Positions 19,202 through 31,291 of a stretch of DNA of 41,143 bases are shown in pieces. The translations under genes and the position numbers were made by a program. Position 1 is the first letter of the stretch. Each line of letters starts with the position of its first letter. Origin of the DNA: Hydrogenophilales bacterium (GTDB lineage Bacteria; Pseudomonadota; Gammaproteobacteria; Burkholderiales; Thiobacillaceae); NCBI GenBank assembly GCA_016195805.1, contig JACPYT010000008.1, forward strand, positions 1-41,143. Reading direction: 5' to 3'. The notes beneath the pieces were generated by a model, which had not been told where the DNA came from, made no database searches, and was given only the letters and a program-made list of their open reading frames with translations.

Positions 19202-19993
19202 TTAGAAGGTTTTGGTGAAGGACAGGAAGAGATGGCCATCAGCGACTTTTTTCGCGTTGGCACCCACAGCCGAGGTCGCCCAGGTGTAGGTAGGGGTGTC
19301 CGCGTTCGTGTCCGTGTAGGCCAGGGTGAAGACACCGAAGCCGACATCCTTGGTTGCGCCGACTTTCCAATCCGTATAGTCGGCAACACTCAGGTTCTCG
19401 ATTTTCTGATGGCCGACGTGGCCCAGCACACCCCAGCCGCCGCCGAGGTCGTAGTTGGCATTCGCCTCGATGTAGTTACTGTTGCGGGTATTCTGGCCTT
19501 GGGCACCCACCCAGCCGACGAAGTGGCTGGACACGGTATGGCTGTACTTCAGGCTCAGGAATTTCCAGCTGCCGCTCACGTAAACCTCGGTGGTATCCGG
19601 GCTTGCCACGCCGGAAATCTTGTCGCCCGGGTAGTAGTACTCGATCGCGCCGACGTCGTAGCCAAAGTCACCCATCGACTGCCTGAAACCGCCGTAGAGG
19701 TCGAGCTCCATGCTGTTGTTGTTTTTGAACGCTTTGCCAGCTGCGTTGAGGGTGGACACCCAGGACACGTTCGATGCCCAGGTCCCCACATAGAAGCCGC
19801 TGGGATGCGCGTAGTCGATTCCGCCCTGAATCGCCGGGCCGTTCTGGCTCTGGGAAATGCCACGGAAGACGTAGTTGCTGGTGAGGCCGATATTGGCGGT
19901 CAACGGATTCGGCGGCGCGGGATCATCTGCCATTGCCAGGGCAGGCATCGCCACCAAACCCGTCAGAACCAAAGCGTGTGCAAATTTTTTCAT
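19202..19993 (-). CDS. TorF-family putative outer-membrane porin
   Basis: This 263-residue protein has a signal peptide (MKKFAHALVLTGLVAMPALAMA), then the conserved opening LTANIGLTSNYVFRGISQSQ of the TorF/Gcw_chp family and alternating beta-strand patterns ending in LFLSFTKTF with a C-terminal phenylalanine, typical of outer-membrane barrels. The ATG at 19993 has AGGAG. It is the first gene of a unit with glnK and amtB, an arrangement common in betaproteobacteria, so it probably helps small nitrogen solutes cross the outer membrane. Its actual substrate is unknown. Confidence 0.9.
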   Translation of the reverse strand: MKKFAHALVLTGLVAMPALAMADDPAPPNPLTANIGLTSNYVFRGISQSQNGPAIQGGIDYAHPSGFYVGTWASNVSWVSTLNAAGKAFKNNNSMELDLYGGFRQSMGDFGYDVGAIEYYYPGDKISGVASPDTTEVYVSGSWKFLSLKYSHTVSSHFVGWVGAQGQNTRNSNYIEANANYDLGGGWGVLGHVGHQKIENLSVADYTDWKVGATKDVGFGVFTLAYTDTNADTPTYTWATSAVGANAKKVADGHLFLSFTKTF

Positions 19994-20041
19994 GAATTTC
20001 TCCTGTATCGATGAGGGCGCGCAAAATCGCACTTCTCGTTG

Positions 20042-20057
20042 AGCATAAGCTATGCCA
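20042..20057 (-). promoter_or_regulatory. Sigma-54 promoter of torF-glnK-amtB
   Basis: Read leftward, TGGCATAGCTTATGCT matches TGGCAYR-N4-TTGCW with one mismatch and exact GG-N10-GC spacing. The start would be near 20031, about 38 nt before the torF ATG. Confidence 0.85.
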
Positions 20058-20118
20058 GTTTTTTATTTATTTAAGAACAACAACTTATAACCATGGCATG
20101 GATGGAAGGCGATTAAAC

Positions 20119-20135
20119 CGCACTTCCATGGTGCG
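20119..20135. promoter_or_regulatory. NtrC-binding site, proximal
   Basis: CGCACTTCCATGGTGCG contains the full GCAC-N7-GTGC dyad. It lies about 95 bp before the predicted sigma-54 start at 20031. Confidence 0.8.
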
Positions 20136-20149
20136 CCACGGAAGCGTCA

Positions 20150-20166
20150 TGCACACTCTTTGTGCC
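20150..20166. promoter_or_regulatory. NtrC-binding site, distal
   Basis: TGCACACTCTTTGTGCC contains GCAC-N7-GTGC. It lies 31 bp from the proximal site, about three helical turns, the spacing that lets NtrC dimers assemble on one face, as at E. coli glnA. Confidence 0.8.
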
Positions 20167-20242
20167 GTATGCCGCACCCTCATGCCTGTGCTGCGTTGCG
20201 TGTCCAGTGCTTGCTACACTCTCGCAATCACTGGAGGCCGTC

Positions 20243-20500
20243 ATGAATCCGAAATTCCCCAATCCCACATTCATCAACGATCTGGTCAACAAGCTGGGTG
20301 AGGTGCTCAAGCAATCGCCCGCCAAGGACATCGAACAGAATCTCAAGGCCGGGCTGACCTCGATGCTCGGCAAGCTGGACATGGTGAGCCGCGAGGAATT
20401 CGACGTGCAGACCGAAGTGCTGGTGCGCACGCGCGAGAAGCTGGCGCAACTGGAAGCGCGTCTGGCCGAACTGGAAAAGCAGCAGCGCGAAGAAGAATAA
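20243..20500 (+). CDS. ubiK: Ubiquinone biosynthesis accessory factor UbiK (YqiC/BMFP family)
   Basis: This 85-residue protein opens with [21 protein letters not shown] and ends in a coiled coil ([27 protein letters not shown]), the full length and layout of UbiK, which assists ubiquinone assembly with UbiJ. The ATG at 20243 has TGGAGG at good spacing; the open frame continues upstream but without a ribosome site. It is followed 5 nt later by the comM-like gene. Confidence 0.92.
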   Translation: MNPKFPNPTFINDLVNKLGEVLKQSPAKDIEQNLKAGLTSMLGKLDMVSREEFDVQTEVLVRTREKLAQLEARLAELEKQQREEE

Positions 20501-20505
20501 GCAAC

Positions 20506-21996
20506 GTGGCCGTCGCCGTCGTCAAGAGCCGGGCGTTGAACGGCATGCATGCGCCCGAGGTGGTGGTCGAGGCGCATCTCGCCAACGGGCTGCCGGCGTT
20601 CACCCTGGTCGGACTTCCGGAAACCGAAGTAAAGGAAGCGCGCGACCGGGTGCGCGCGGCGATCCAGAATGCGCGTTACGAATTTCCGGCGCGCCGCATC
20701 ACGGTCAACCTCGCCCCGGCCGACCTGCCCAAGGAGTCCGGACGCTTCGATCTGCCGATCGCACTGGCGATCCTCGCCGCCTCCGGGCAGATTCCCGCCG
20801 ACAAGTTGAAGCACGCCGAATTTGCCGGCGAGCTCGCACTGACCGGCGAACTGCGCCCGGTACGCGGCGCCCTGGCCATGGCGCTGGCTATGCGCACCAC
20901 TGGCCGGCAACTGATACTGCCCACCACGTCGGCCAGCGAAGCGGCACTCGCCCGTGGCGTCGAGACACTGGCTGCGGCAAGCCTGCTCGATGTCTGCGCC
21001 TGGCTCGCGGGGCAGACGCCGCTCGCGCTTTCCGAGGCGGACACCGTCCCCCAGATGCCCGCTTATCCCGATTTTACCGACGTCAAAGGCCAGGCCGCCG
21101 CCAAGCGTGCACTCGAAGTCGCCGCCGCCGGCGGCCATTCGGTGCTGATGTCGGGTCCGCCAGGGACCGGCAAATCGATGCTGGCCGCACGTTTTCCGGG
21201 CATCCTGCCGGCGATGGGCGAGACCGAGGCGCTGGAAGCGGCCGCGGTCGCTTCGCTCAATGGCGGCTTCCGCCACGAGCACTGGCAGCGCCGACCCTTC
21301 CGCGCGCCCCATCACACCGCCTCGGCGGTGGCACTGGTCGGTGGCGGCGGCAACCCGCGCCCGGGCGAGATTTCGCTGGCTCACCACGGCGTGCTGTTCC
21401 TCGACGAACTGCCGGAATTTTCGCGGCAGGTGCTGGAAGTGCTGCGCGAGCCGCTGGAAACCGGCCGCATCACGATCTCGCGCGCCGCCCGGCAGGCCGA
21501 TTTTCCGGCGCGCTTCCAGCTTGTCGCAGCGATGAACCCCTGCCCCTGCGGCTATCTGGGCCACCCGACCCAGGCCTGCCGCGACACGCCGGATCAGATC
21601 GCGCGCTACCGCGCACGCATTTCCGGACCGCTGCTCGACCGTATCGACATCCAGATCAGCGTGCCGGCGCTGACGCAGGATGAACTGATGCAGGCCGGTG
21701 CAGGCGAGCCCAGCGAGGCCATACGCGCCCGCGTGGAGGCGGCACGCGCACGCCAGATGCAACGGCAGGGGAAGCCCAATGCCGCGCTCGGCACCCAGGA
21801 GATTGAACAGTTCTGCCAGCTGGATACAGCAGGGGAAACCCTGCTCAAGCAGGCGATTGCCCGCTTGAACCTGTCGGCGCGCGCCTACCACCGTGTGCTC
21901 AAGCTGGCGCGTAGCGTGGCCGATCTGGCGGACAGCGACGTGATCATGCCGGCGCATCTCGCCGAAGCCATTCAATATCGGAGGCCTCCCGCATGA
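20506..21996 (+). CDS. comM: YifB/ComM family Mg-chelatase-like AAA ATPase
   Basis: The product (496 residues) has an N-terminal domain (VVKSRALNGMHAPEVVVEAHLANGLPAFTLVGLPETEVKE), a Walker A GPPGTGKSM near 218, Walker B LFLDELPEF, a zinc-like cysteine cluster (NPCPCGYLGHPTQAC) and a C-terminal helical domain (LSARAYHRVLKLARSVADL). ComM is a hexameric helicase that promotes branch migration of incoming DNA during natural transformation. GTG start at 20506. The stop overlaps the next gene by 4 nt. Confidence 0.93.
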   Translation: MAVAVVKSRALNGMHAPEVVVEAHLANGLPAFTLVGLPETEVKEARDRVRAAIQNARYEFPARRITVNLAPADLPKESGRFDLPIALAILAASGQIPADKLKHAEFAGELALTGELRPVRGALAMALAMRTTGRQLILPTTSASEAALARGVETLAAASLLDVCAWLAGQTPLALSEADTVPQMPAYPDFTDVKGQAAAKRALEVAAAGGHSVLMSGPPGTGKSMLAARFPGILPAMGETEALEAAAVASLNGGFRHEHWQRRPFRAPHHTASAVALVGGGGNPRPGEISLAHHGVLFLDELPEFSRQVLEVLREPLETGRITISRAARQADFPARFQLVAAMNPCPCGYLGHPTQACRDTPDQIARYRARISGPLLDRIDIQISVPALTQDELMQAGAGEPSEAIRARVEAARARQMQRQGKPNAALGTQEIEQFCQLDTAGETLLKQAIARLNLSARAYHRVLKLARSVADLADSDVIMPAHLAEAIQYRRPPA

Positions 21997-23024
21997 GTGA
22001 TCCCTACGAATCCTGGCAGGAAGAAAAACAATCGGCCTGGCTCTATCGCGTGGTCGCGGAATGCGAGCACGGCACGCCGCGCGAGGCGCTATTCAACGAA
22101 CTGGCCCAGGCTGCCGACGATCAGTCGGAGATCTGGCTGGCCGCCATGGTGCGAAGCGGCCGCCCGGCACCGGCAGCGTTCCGGCCCGACCTGCGCACCC
22201 GCGTCGTGGCCCGGCTCACGCGCGTGTTCAAGCCGCGTGTGATGCGCGGCGTGCTGGCGGCGATGAAAGTGCGCGGCATGGTGCTGTATACGCAGAATCC
22301 GCCGCATCCCATGCCGATCAGGCGCGACGACATCGGCAAACGCCACCAGAACGGTGCAGCCGGCAATGCCCTGCGCGCCGGCGTGTTCGGCATCAACGAC
22401 GGCCTGGTGTCGAATGCCGCGTTGATCTACGGCGTCGCCGGAGCCGCGCCGGAACCGTCGATCATCGTGCTCACTGGCGTGGCCGGACTACTGGCCGGGG
22501 CATTCTCGATGGCGTCGGGCGAGTATGTGTCGGTGCGCTCGCAGCGCGAAATGTTCGAATACCAGATCGGCCTCGAACGCGACGAACTGGAGCAATACCC
22601 TCAGGAGGAAGCGGCCGAGCTGGCGCTGATCTACACCGCCAAGGGCATGGATGCTGCCGAGGCGCGGCGCCTGGCCGACACCCTGATGCAGGATCCCGGG
22701 CGCGCGCTCGACACCCTGGCACGCGAGGAGCTCGGATTGAACCCCGACGAGCTCGGCTCGCCGTGGGTGGCGGCGATCTCGTCGTTTGCCGCCTTCACCG
22801 CCGGGGCGGCGCTGCCGCTGCTGCCGTTCCTGTTCGGCCATGGCCATGCACTCGCAGCCTCGATCGGACTGACGGCGCTGGGCCTGTTTGCCGTCGGCGC
22901 CAGCATGAGCCTGTTCACCGGCCGCCACGCCATCCTCTCCGGCCTGCGCATGCTGGGCATCGGCGCCGCCGCAGGGCTGGCGACCTATTTCATCGGCGCC
23001 TGGCTGGGGGTGAAGCTGGGCTGA
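21993..23024 (+). CDS. VIT1/CCC1-family metal transporter with N-terminal ferritin-like domain
   Basis: The protein has 343 residues. The C-terminal two-thirds is the VIT1/CCC1 iron/manganese transporter fold (RAGVFGINDGLVSNAALIYGVAG, then GAFSMASGEYVSVRSQREM and five hydrophobic segments). The first 100 residues resemble the rubrerythrin-like domain fused to many bacterial members, but the expected EExxH-type metal motif reads ADDQSE here, so its diiron site may be lost. The start overlaps the comM stop as ATGA. It probably exports iron or manganese from the cytoplasm. Confidence 0.88.
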   Translation: MSDPYESWQEEKQSAWLYRVVAECEHGTPREALFNELAQAADDQSEIWLAAMVRSGRPAPAAFRPDLRTRVVARLTRVFKPRVMRGVLAAMKVRGMVLYTQNPPHPMPIRRDDIGKRHQNGAAGNALRAGVFGINDGLVSNAALIYGVAGAAPEPSIIVLTGVAGLLAGAFSMASGEYVSVRSQREMFEYQIGLERDELEQYPQEEAAELALIYTAKGMDAAEARRLADTLMQDPGRALDTLAREELGLNPDELGSPWVAAISSFAAFTAGAALPLLPFLFGHGHALAASIGLTALGLFAVGASMSLFTGRHAILSGLRMLGIGAAAGLATYFIGAWLGVKLG

Positions 23025-23033
23025 GGCTCCCTG

Positions 23034-23420
23034 TCACGTCTGTTCCCACGGCAGCCCATCGAAACGCCAGCCGTTTTTCGTACTGCGGTGGCGGGTCTCG
23101 TCCATCTCGCCCTCGAACCCGTGCGTGACGTTGTAGACCTCGGGGAAGCCGTATTTTTCGAGATAGCGTCCGGCATCTGCCGAACGCCGACCTGAGCGGC
23201 AGATCAATACCACCGGGCGATTGACCGACGCGGCCTTGCGTGCGTGGCCCAGAAAATCCGGATTGACGTCCCAGTCCGGGCCATCCTGCCAAGCGATGTG
23301 GATCGCTCCCACGGGATGCCCGACGAACAGGTATTCAATCTCCGAGCGGCAGTCGATAAACACGGCCTCAGGGTGCCGGTTCAGGAAATCGAGGGACTCT
23401 CTTGGTGTCATATGTTTCAT
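23034..23420 (-). CDS. Rhodanese-like sulfurtransferase
   Basis: This single-domain rhodanese has 128 residues, with the active-site loop CRSGRRS and catalytic Cys74, the opening MTPRESLDFLNRHPEAVFIDCRSEIEY, and the CH2A-like FIDCRS. It has no signal peptide, so it is cytoplasmic. The start at 23420 has GGAG. It converges with the VIT1-family gene, with a 9-bp gap, and lies downstream of the terminator at 23481. Confidence 0.93.
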   Translation of the reverse strand: MKHMTPRESLDFLNRHPEAVFIDCRSEIEYLFVGHPVGAIHIAWQDGPDWDVNPDFLGHARKAASVNRPVVLICRSGRRSADAGRYLEKYGFPEVYNVTHGFEGEMDETRHRSTKNGWRFDGLPWEQT

Positions 23421-23480
23421 CGCATTCTCCGCAGTGCGGTTCTTCCCTACATTAGCAGAGTCTGAATTCAGCACGCCTGA

Positions 23481-23509
23481 AAACAAAAAGGCCCCGATAA
23501 ACGGGGCCT
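23481..23509 (-). terminator. Terminator after the PEP-CTERM gene
   Basis: The leftward transcript forms AGGCCCCG-TTTAT-CGGGGCCT followed by TTTTGTTT. It lies 22 nt after the stop codon at 23532 and before the rhodanese gene. Confidence 0.9.
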
Positions 23510-23531
23510 GTTCTACTTGTTGCAGGAAAGG

Positions 23532-24437
23532 TCAGACAGTCCTGCGGACAAGGCGCCTGGAATTGATGCGCGTCAAGCCAAACAGCCCCGCACCCATCAG
23601 GAACATCGTGCCAGGTTCCGGCACGCCGCCCCCATTGTTCGTCCCGCACCCGGGCGTTCCTTTCGGTGCGGTTGAGCAGTCGCATCCTGATACTGAAAGG
23701 ATCTTGAAGTAATCCTTCTGACTATCCTGCACACCCCCTACCAAGGTATTGAGCGCTCCAATCAGCCAGTAGCTGGAAACCACACTATTTGCAAAGGTAT
23801 GGGTCGTACCACCACTTACGGCACCGCTCACGTTGGTATTCGCGATCAAGGTCCAGCCATTTTGCAACAGGCCGGTAGCCCCACCAGTATTTCCATAAGT
23901 CAACGCCGACAGGTTCGGGATACCGGACCCGGTATAGGCCAGCACTGTGAAATCGGCATCACCCGATTCGTAACCTGTCGTAAAGGATGTCAGGTTGACC
24001 TTGTCACTAGTAAAGCTGAATAGGATGGAATCGATGTTGCCCGAGTTGTCTACCGCATGGTTGGGCGAAGAAAAGTCGGCGGTATCCGCAATGGTGGGGG
24101 CTCCCCCGGTAGCGGTTTTGGAATCGGTCACCCCCATCGCGCCGTAGGCACCGATATACGCCTGCTGAAGCAACGAGTTGGTCCCGCCCAAATTCGAATA
24201 AGCCTTGGCGACCGCAGACGTGACCCCCGCCGGCAGCGAGTTGGTCTGTGATTCAGACAGCTTGAGCGTAGCGGTGTTTCCGACGATGGTGCCGGATTGG
24301 TTGAATGTCCAGGTGGGGCAGGAAGTAGAAGGCGTACCGCCCCCGCCACAAGAGATATTGGCCTGAGCCGCGCTCATGACGCCAAGGCCGATCGCCAATA
24401 CGCCAATTACTTTCGTCGCTTGCCGGAATTTAGTCAT
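23532..24437 (-). CDS. PEP-CTERM sorting-domain protein
   Basis: This 301-residue exported protein has a signal peptide (IGVLAIGLGVMSAAQANI) and a C-terminal PEP-CTERM signal (VPEPGTMFLMGAGLFGLTRI followed by NSRRLVRR), recognised by an exosortase for anchoring or release at the outer surface. The middle region, rich in Ser, Thr, Gly and Asn, has no recognised domain; a cysteine-rich spot (GCDCSTAPKGTPGCGTN) precedes the sorting signal. ATG at 24437. A sigma-54 promoter and upstream site (24489-24596) suggest control by a PrsK/PrsR-type system. Confidence 0.92.
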   Translation of the reverse strand: MTKFRQATKVIGVLAIGLGVMSAAQANISCGGGGTPSTSCPTWTFNQSGTIVGNTATLKLSESQTNSLPAGVTSAVAKAYSNLGGTNSLLQQAYIGAYGAMGVTDSKTATGGAPTIADTADFSSPNHAVDNSGNIDSILFSFTSDKVNLTSFTTGYESGDADFTVLAYTGSGIPNLSALTYGNTGGATGLLQNGWTLIANTNVSGAVSGGTTHTFANSVVSSYWLIGALNTLVGGVQDSQKDYFKILSVSGCDCSTAPKGTPGCGTNNGGGVPEPGTMFLMGAGLFGLTRINSRRLVRRTV

Positions 24438-24488
24438 TTTGGATTGTCCCTGTCTGCTGTCTTGAGGAATACTACGTGTCCATGTCCT

Positions 24489-24505
24489 ATGCAAAACACG
24501 TACCC
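24489..24505 (-). promoter_or_regulatory. Sigma-54 promoter of the PEP-CTERM gene
   Basis: Read leftward, GGGTACGTGTTTTGCAT has GG-N10-GC spacing and a perfect TTGCA element. The start would be near 24480, about 43 nt before the ATG. Confidence 0.75.
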
Positions 24506-24572
24506 AAGGCTTTATATCCATTATTAATCATATAGATAGAATAAAATTCCATCTCCGCCCCGCGGATTTTCT

Positions 24573-24596
24573 GCTTTCTTGTAAAGAAAGCCGACA
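24573..24596. promoter_or_regulatory. Candidate activator site upstream of the PEP-CTERM gene
   Basis: A perfect dyad GCTTTCTT-GTA-AAGAAAGC (24573-24591) overlaps TGTAAAGAAAGCCGACA (24580-24596; on the other strand TGTCGGC...TTTACA). It lies 100-116 bp before the predicted start. A related motif lies at 27490-27505 before prsT. Confidence 0.55.
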
Positions 24597-24633
24597 AGTA
24601 TTCCTGTCTGTTCCGTTCATAGCCCGGGTTCAA

Positions 24634-27360
24634 TCACCGCTGAGCGGCTCCCGCCCGCTTCAACGCTTCAGCCAGATGATCACGAACTTCTGGATCAGTG
24701 GGCGCCCGGATTTTGGCTTCTCGCAAATAACGCAAGCCTTTTCTCACCTCACCTGCTTCCACCCAGGCCCACCCCAGCGTGTCGGCCACATTGGCGTTGC
24801 CGGGCGCCAGTTGATAAGCCTTCTCCGCCATCGCCAATGCGCCGGGTTGACGCCGCTTGAGCATGATGTAGGCCAGATCGTTATAGACACTGGCATCATT
24901 GGGCAACAGTTTGTTCAAGGTCTCATATTGCTGCTGCGCCATATCCAGCTGTCCCGCCTGAACATAGGCGCCGGCCAGGGCCCGGCGGGCAACAGGGTCG
25001 GCGGGATTGCTGCCGACCCACGACTGGATGAACGCCAGAGCCTTGGCGTTGTTTCCGGATCGGCTGTAGGCGCTGTACAAGCCGATCGCGTGCTCTGAAT
25101 TCTTCTCAAGGTCATACGCGCTCCCATAGGCGGAAATGGCATCGCCCCAACGCTGGCGCTGTATGGCGACGTCGCCGAGCAGTTGCTGCACGGCAGCCTC
25201 CCTGGGGTACTGGGCAGCCAGGGCACGCCCCTGTTTATCGGCCGCATCCAGATTACCCGACAGCCTTTCAAGATCGGCCTTGAGCAACAAGGCCGGCAAG
25301 TAGCCCGGCTTGCTCAGCAAGGCCTTGTCCAGCGAATAACGTGCGCCTTCGTAATCGCCTGCCCTGATCTGAAGCCCGGCCGTACGCTGCTGCCAATCGG
25401 CGTCGAAGCCGGCCAATTGGGTCATGCGTTTGAAGTTCTCGCGCGCCAGCCCGCGATTTCCGATTGCCAGATAGCTTCGCCCCAGAGCCGCCAGTGCAAA
25501 TAGGTTATCCCGGTTGGCCGCCTGTATGTCCTTAGCGATATCTAGTGCTTTCTGCACATCTCCCGTACCAAGATATACATCAACCAGCATGAGGCCAGGT
25601 CTGAGACTTTGCGGATTGAACGAGCGCGCCTTTTCCAGCCAGCGCACCGCATCCTGTGGGCGTCTGGCGGCTAGTTCCAACTGTGCCAGCTCGTACAGCG
25701 CATCCAGATTTTTCGGCTGATCCTTGAGAATGGCCAGGAGCCGCCGTCGCGCGTCTTCCGGCTTGCCTTCATACCGATCCAGGCGTGCCAGATTGAGCTT
25801 TGCGGGGATAAAGCCCGGGCTTTTCTCCAGAACCAGCCCGTACGTCTTGCGTGCCCCTACCAGGTCTTTCGACAAGCCCTGTGCTACCCCCAGGAGATTC
25901 AGCGCAGTCAGATTCCGCGGTTCGTTCCTCGTCACTGCCTGCAAAATCTGTATTGCCGGTTTGGACTGGCTCTGCTTCAGATACAGAATGGCCAGCGGGA
26001 GGCCTGAGTAGGCGTGGCCAGGATTCTCCGCGTAAGCCTTCTGCAGTTGCACCACACCCTGCGCTTCCTGCCCGCTTCCAATCAAGCTCAAGCCGAAATT
26101 TGCGGTGATATCCGGCGTGCCGCCGCCGCTCATCGAGGACGCCTGCTCTAGCAGGGAAACCGCCTTGGCATGCTGGCCCAGCGCCATATACGCGGTCGCC
26201 AGCATGGATAGCGCCTGGGGATCATTGGGTCGTGTCTTCGCCGGGCCTTCCAGGATCGTGATCACCCCAGTGTAATCCTTCTCGCTCGTCAGGATGGCCG
26301 CCATGATCTTGCCTGCCCCAACGTGCCGGGGGTATTGATTGAGGTAGCTTCCCAGATAGATTTTGGCCTTTTCATTCTGGCCGAGACTGTAATGCGCGAT
26401 GCCACCCAGAAGAAGCAGTTGGGGACGCGTCTTCACCGCTTCGAAAGGCAGGGCATCCAGGGCACTCGCCGCTGCAACAAGCGCATTGCGGGCTTCCGTA
26501 TCCTTCCCTTGCCAACCGGCCAGAAGTGCCTGCAGGTAGGCGCTGCGTGGATCGCCGGGGAATTTCTGTTTCAGAACCGCCACGTCCCGGACCGCCTCGT
26601 TGTTTCTGTTGAGGTCAAACAGCAGGGAGGCCCGGGCAATCAGCGCATCCAGGTAATCGGGCTTCAGGGCCAGTGCCTTGCCGTAGCCTGCCAGCGCTTC
26701 CTGGACATTCCCCTGTGCATGGGCGACCGAGCCTTTCATGTTCCAGCAGGAAGGATCGGCCGGGGTTTTTGTGACCGCCAATTGCGCCATGGCAGCGGCA
26801 TCCGGAAAATTCCCTCTGCGCAGATAAGCCGTCGCCAGTGCAACCAGTGCGGATGGCTTGTCGGGAGCAATCTTCCGGGCCTGTTCCAGCGACTGGATTG
26901 CTGCGGGCATCTGGCCAAGATCGATTTGCGCATAGGCACGGGTGACCAGCACCTTGTACTTCACGTCGGATGGCAGCCCCTCCGGCGAGAACCGTTCCAG
27001 CAAGGCCTGATTCCTGCCCAGGAGGTTATACGTCTCTGCCTGCATGGCGATGATCTGCGATCGATCCGCACCCAGCCGCTCCGCATCCGCCAGCACGCGC
27101 TCAGCCCCCAGTGGCGCCCCGCTTTCAAGGTAGGCCTTGCCCAGCAGGACGAGGGCAGGCAGCATTTTGCTGTCCTGCTGCAGCGCGTTTTTCAACTGGA
27201 GGATGGCGCCCGCGGTGTCCTTATGTTGCATGCGCACCAGCGCATCCTCGTAATAGTCCGAGGCTTTTTCCTCACGGTCGGCAGCAAACACCGCATGGGG
27301 AAACAGCGCACCCAGCAAAAGGATCAACAGGATTCGATTCAATTGTTTGCTTGTGGTCAT
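24634..27360 (-). CDS. prsT: PEP-CTERM system TPR-repeat lipoprotein-like protein PrsT
   Basis: This is a 908-residue protein of tetratricopeptide repeats along its whole length (for example LIARASLLFDLNRNNEAVRD and DASVYNDLAYIMLKRRQPGA), with an N-terminal hydrophobic signal (ILLILLLGALFPHAVFAAD). Size and layout fit PrsT, a conserved partner of exosortase/PEP-CTERM systems, probably periplasmic or envelope-associated; no lipobox cysteine is seen. The ATG at 27360 is preferred because the longer frame (TTG at 27408) starts inside the sigma-54 promoter. The PEP-CTERM gene lies 196 bp downstream. Confidence 0.9.
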   Translation of the reverse strand: MTTSKQLNRILLILLLGALFPHAVFAADREEKASDYYEDALVRMQHKDTAGAILQLKNALQQDSKMLPALVLLGKAYLESGAPLGAERVLADAERLGADRSQIIAMQAETYNLLGRNQALLERFSPEGLPSDVKYKVLVTRAYAQIDLGQMPAAIQSLEQARKIAPDKPSALVALATAYLRRGNFPDAAAMAQLAVTKTPADPSCWNMKGSVAHAQGNVQEALAGYGKALALKPDYLDALIARASLLFDLNRNNEAVRDVAVLKQKFPGDPRSAYLQALLAGWQGKDTEARNALVAAASALDALPFEAVKTRPQLLLLGGIAHYSLGQNEKAKIYLGSYLNQYPRHVGAGKIMAAILTSEKDYTGVITILEGPAKTRPNDPQALSMLATAYMALGQHAKAVSLLEQASSMSGGGTPDITANFGLSLIGSGQEAQGVVQLQKAYAENPGHAYSGLPLAILYLKQSQSKPAIQILQAVTRNEPRNLTALNLLGVAQGLSKDLVGARKTYGLVLEKSPGFIPAKLNLARLDRYEGKPEDARRRLLAILKDQPKNLDALYELAQLELAARRPQDAVRWLEKARSFNPQSLRPGLMLVDVYLGTGDVQKALDIAKDIQAANRDNLFALAALGRSYLAIGNRGLARENFKRMTQLAGFDADWQQRTAGLQIRAGDYEGARYSLDKALLSKPGYLPALLLKADLERLSGNLDAADKQGRALAAQYPREAAVQQLLGDVAIQRQRWGDAISAYGSAYDLEKNSEHAIGLYSAYSRSGNNAKALAFIQSWVGSNPADPVARRALAGAYVQAGQLDMAQQQYETLNKLLPNDASVYNDLAYIMLKRRQPGALAMAEKAYQLAPGNANVADTLGWAWVEAGEVRKGLRYLREAKIRAPTDPEVRDHLAEALKRAGAAQR

Positions 27361-27403
27361 CCGGATGCTCGCGGTTTCGTGTGCCTGGTTTTTGTAGCGA
27401 GGC

Positions 27404-27419
27404 AGCAATTATCAGACCA
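27404..27419 (-). promoter_or_regulatory. Sigma-54 promoter of prsT
   Basis: Read leftward, TGGTCTGATAATTGCT has exact GG-N10-GC spacing and TTGCT. The predicted start is near 27393, 33 nt before the prsT ATG. Confidence 0.7.
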
Positions 27420-27489
27420 GTCCCTCCGGCACTTTTGATGCCCTCCATGCGGGATGCCGGTTCACGCCCTGTGGCAAACCGGATAGGGA

Positions 27490-27505
27490 TGTCGACATGT
27501 CAACA
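27490..27505. promoter_or_regulatory. Candidate activator site upstream of prsT
   Basis: TGTCGACATGTCAACA is a near-palindrome 97-112 bp before the predicted prsT start. Its TGTCGAC...ACA pattern resembles the site at 24580-24596 (TGTCGGC...ACA), and both lie at the same distance from a sigma-54 promoter. Confidence 0.5.
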
Positions 27506-27567
27506 GTCGCAATCGAGGCCCATGTCCGGGGTGATAACATTCGGGTTTGTTCGCATCCCCCTGCATC

Positions 27568-31275
<3,708 letters not shown>

Positions 31276-31291
31276 GGCTGAATGTCAGGGC

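Noticed and set aside
27361..27408. Longer prsT form starting at TTG 27408
   Set aside because: The TTG lies inside the sigma-54 promoter and upstream of the predicted start of transcription.
27420..27567. SAH or cobalamin riboswitch before metH
   Set aside because: Neither the SAH-RNA core nor a B12 box could be found in the leader.
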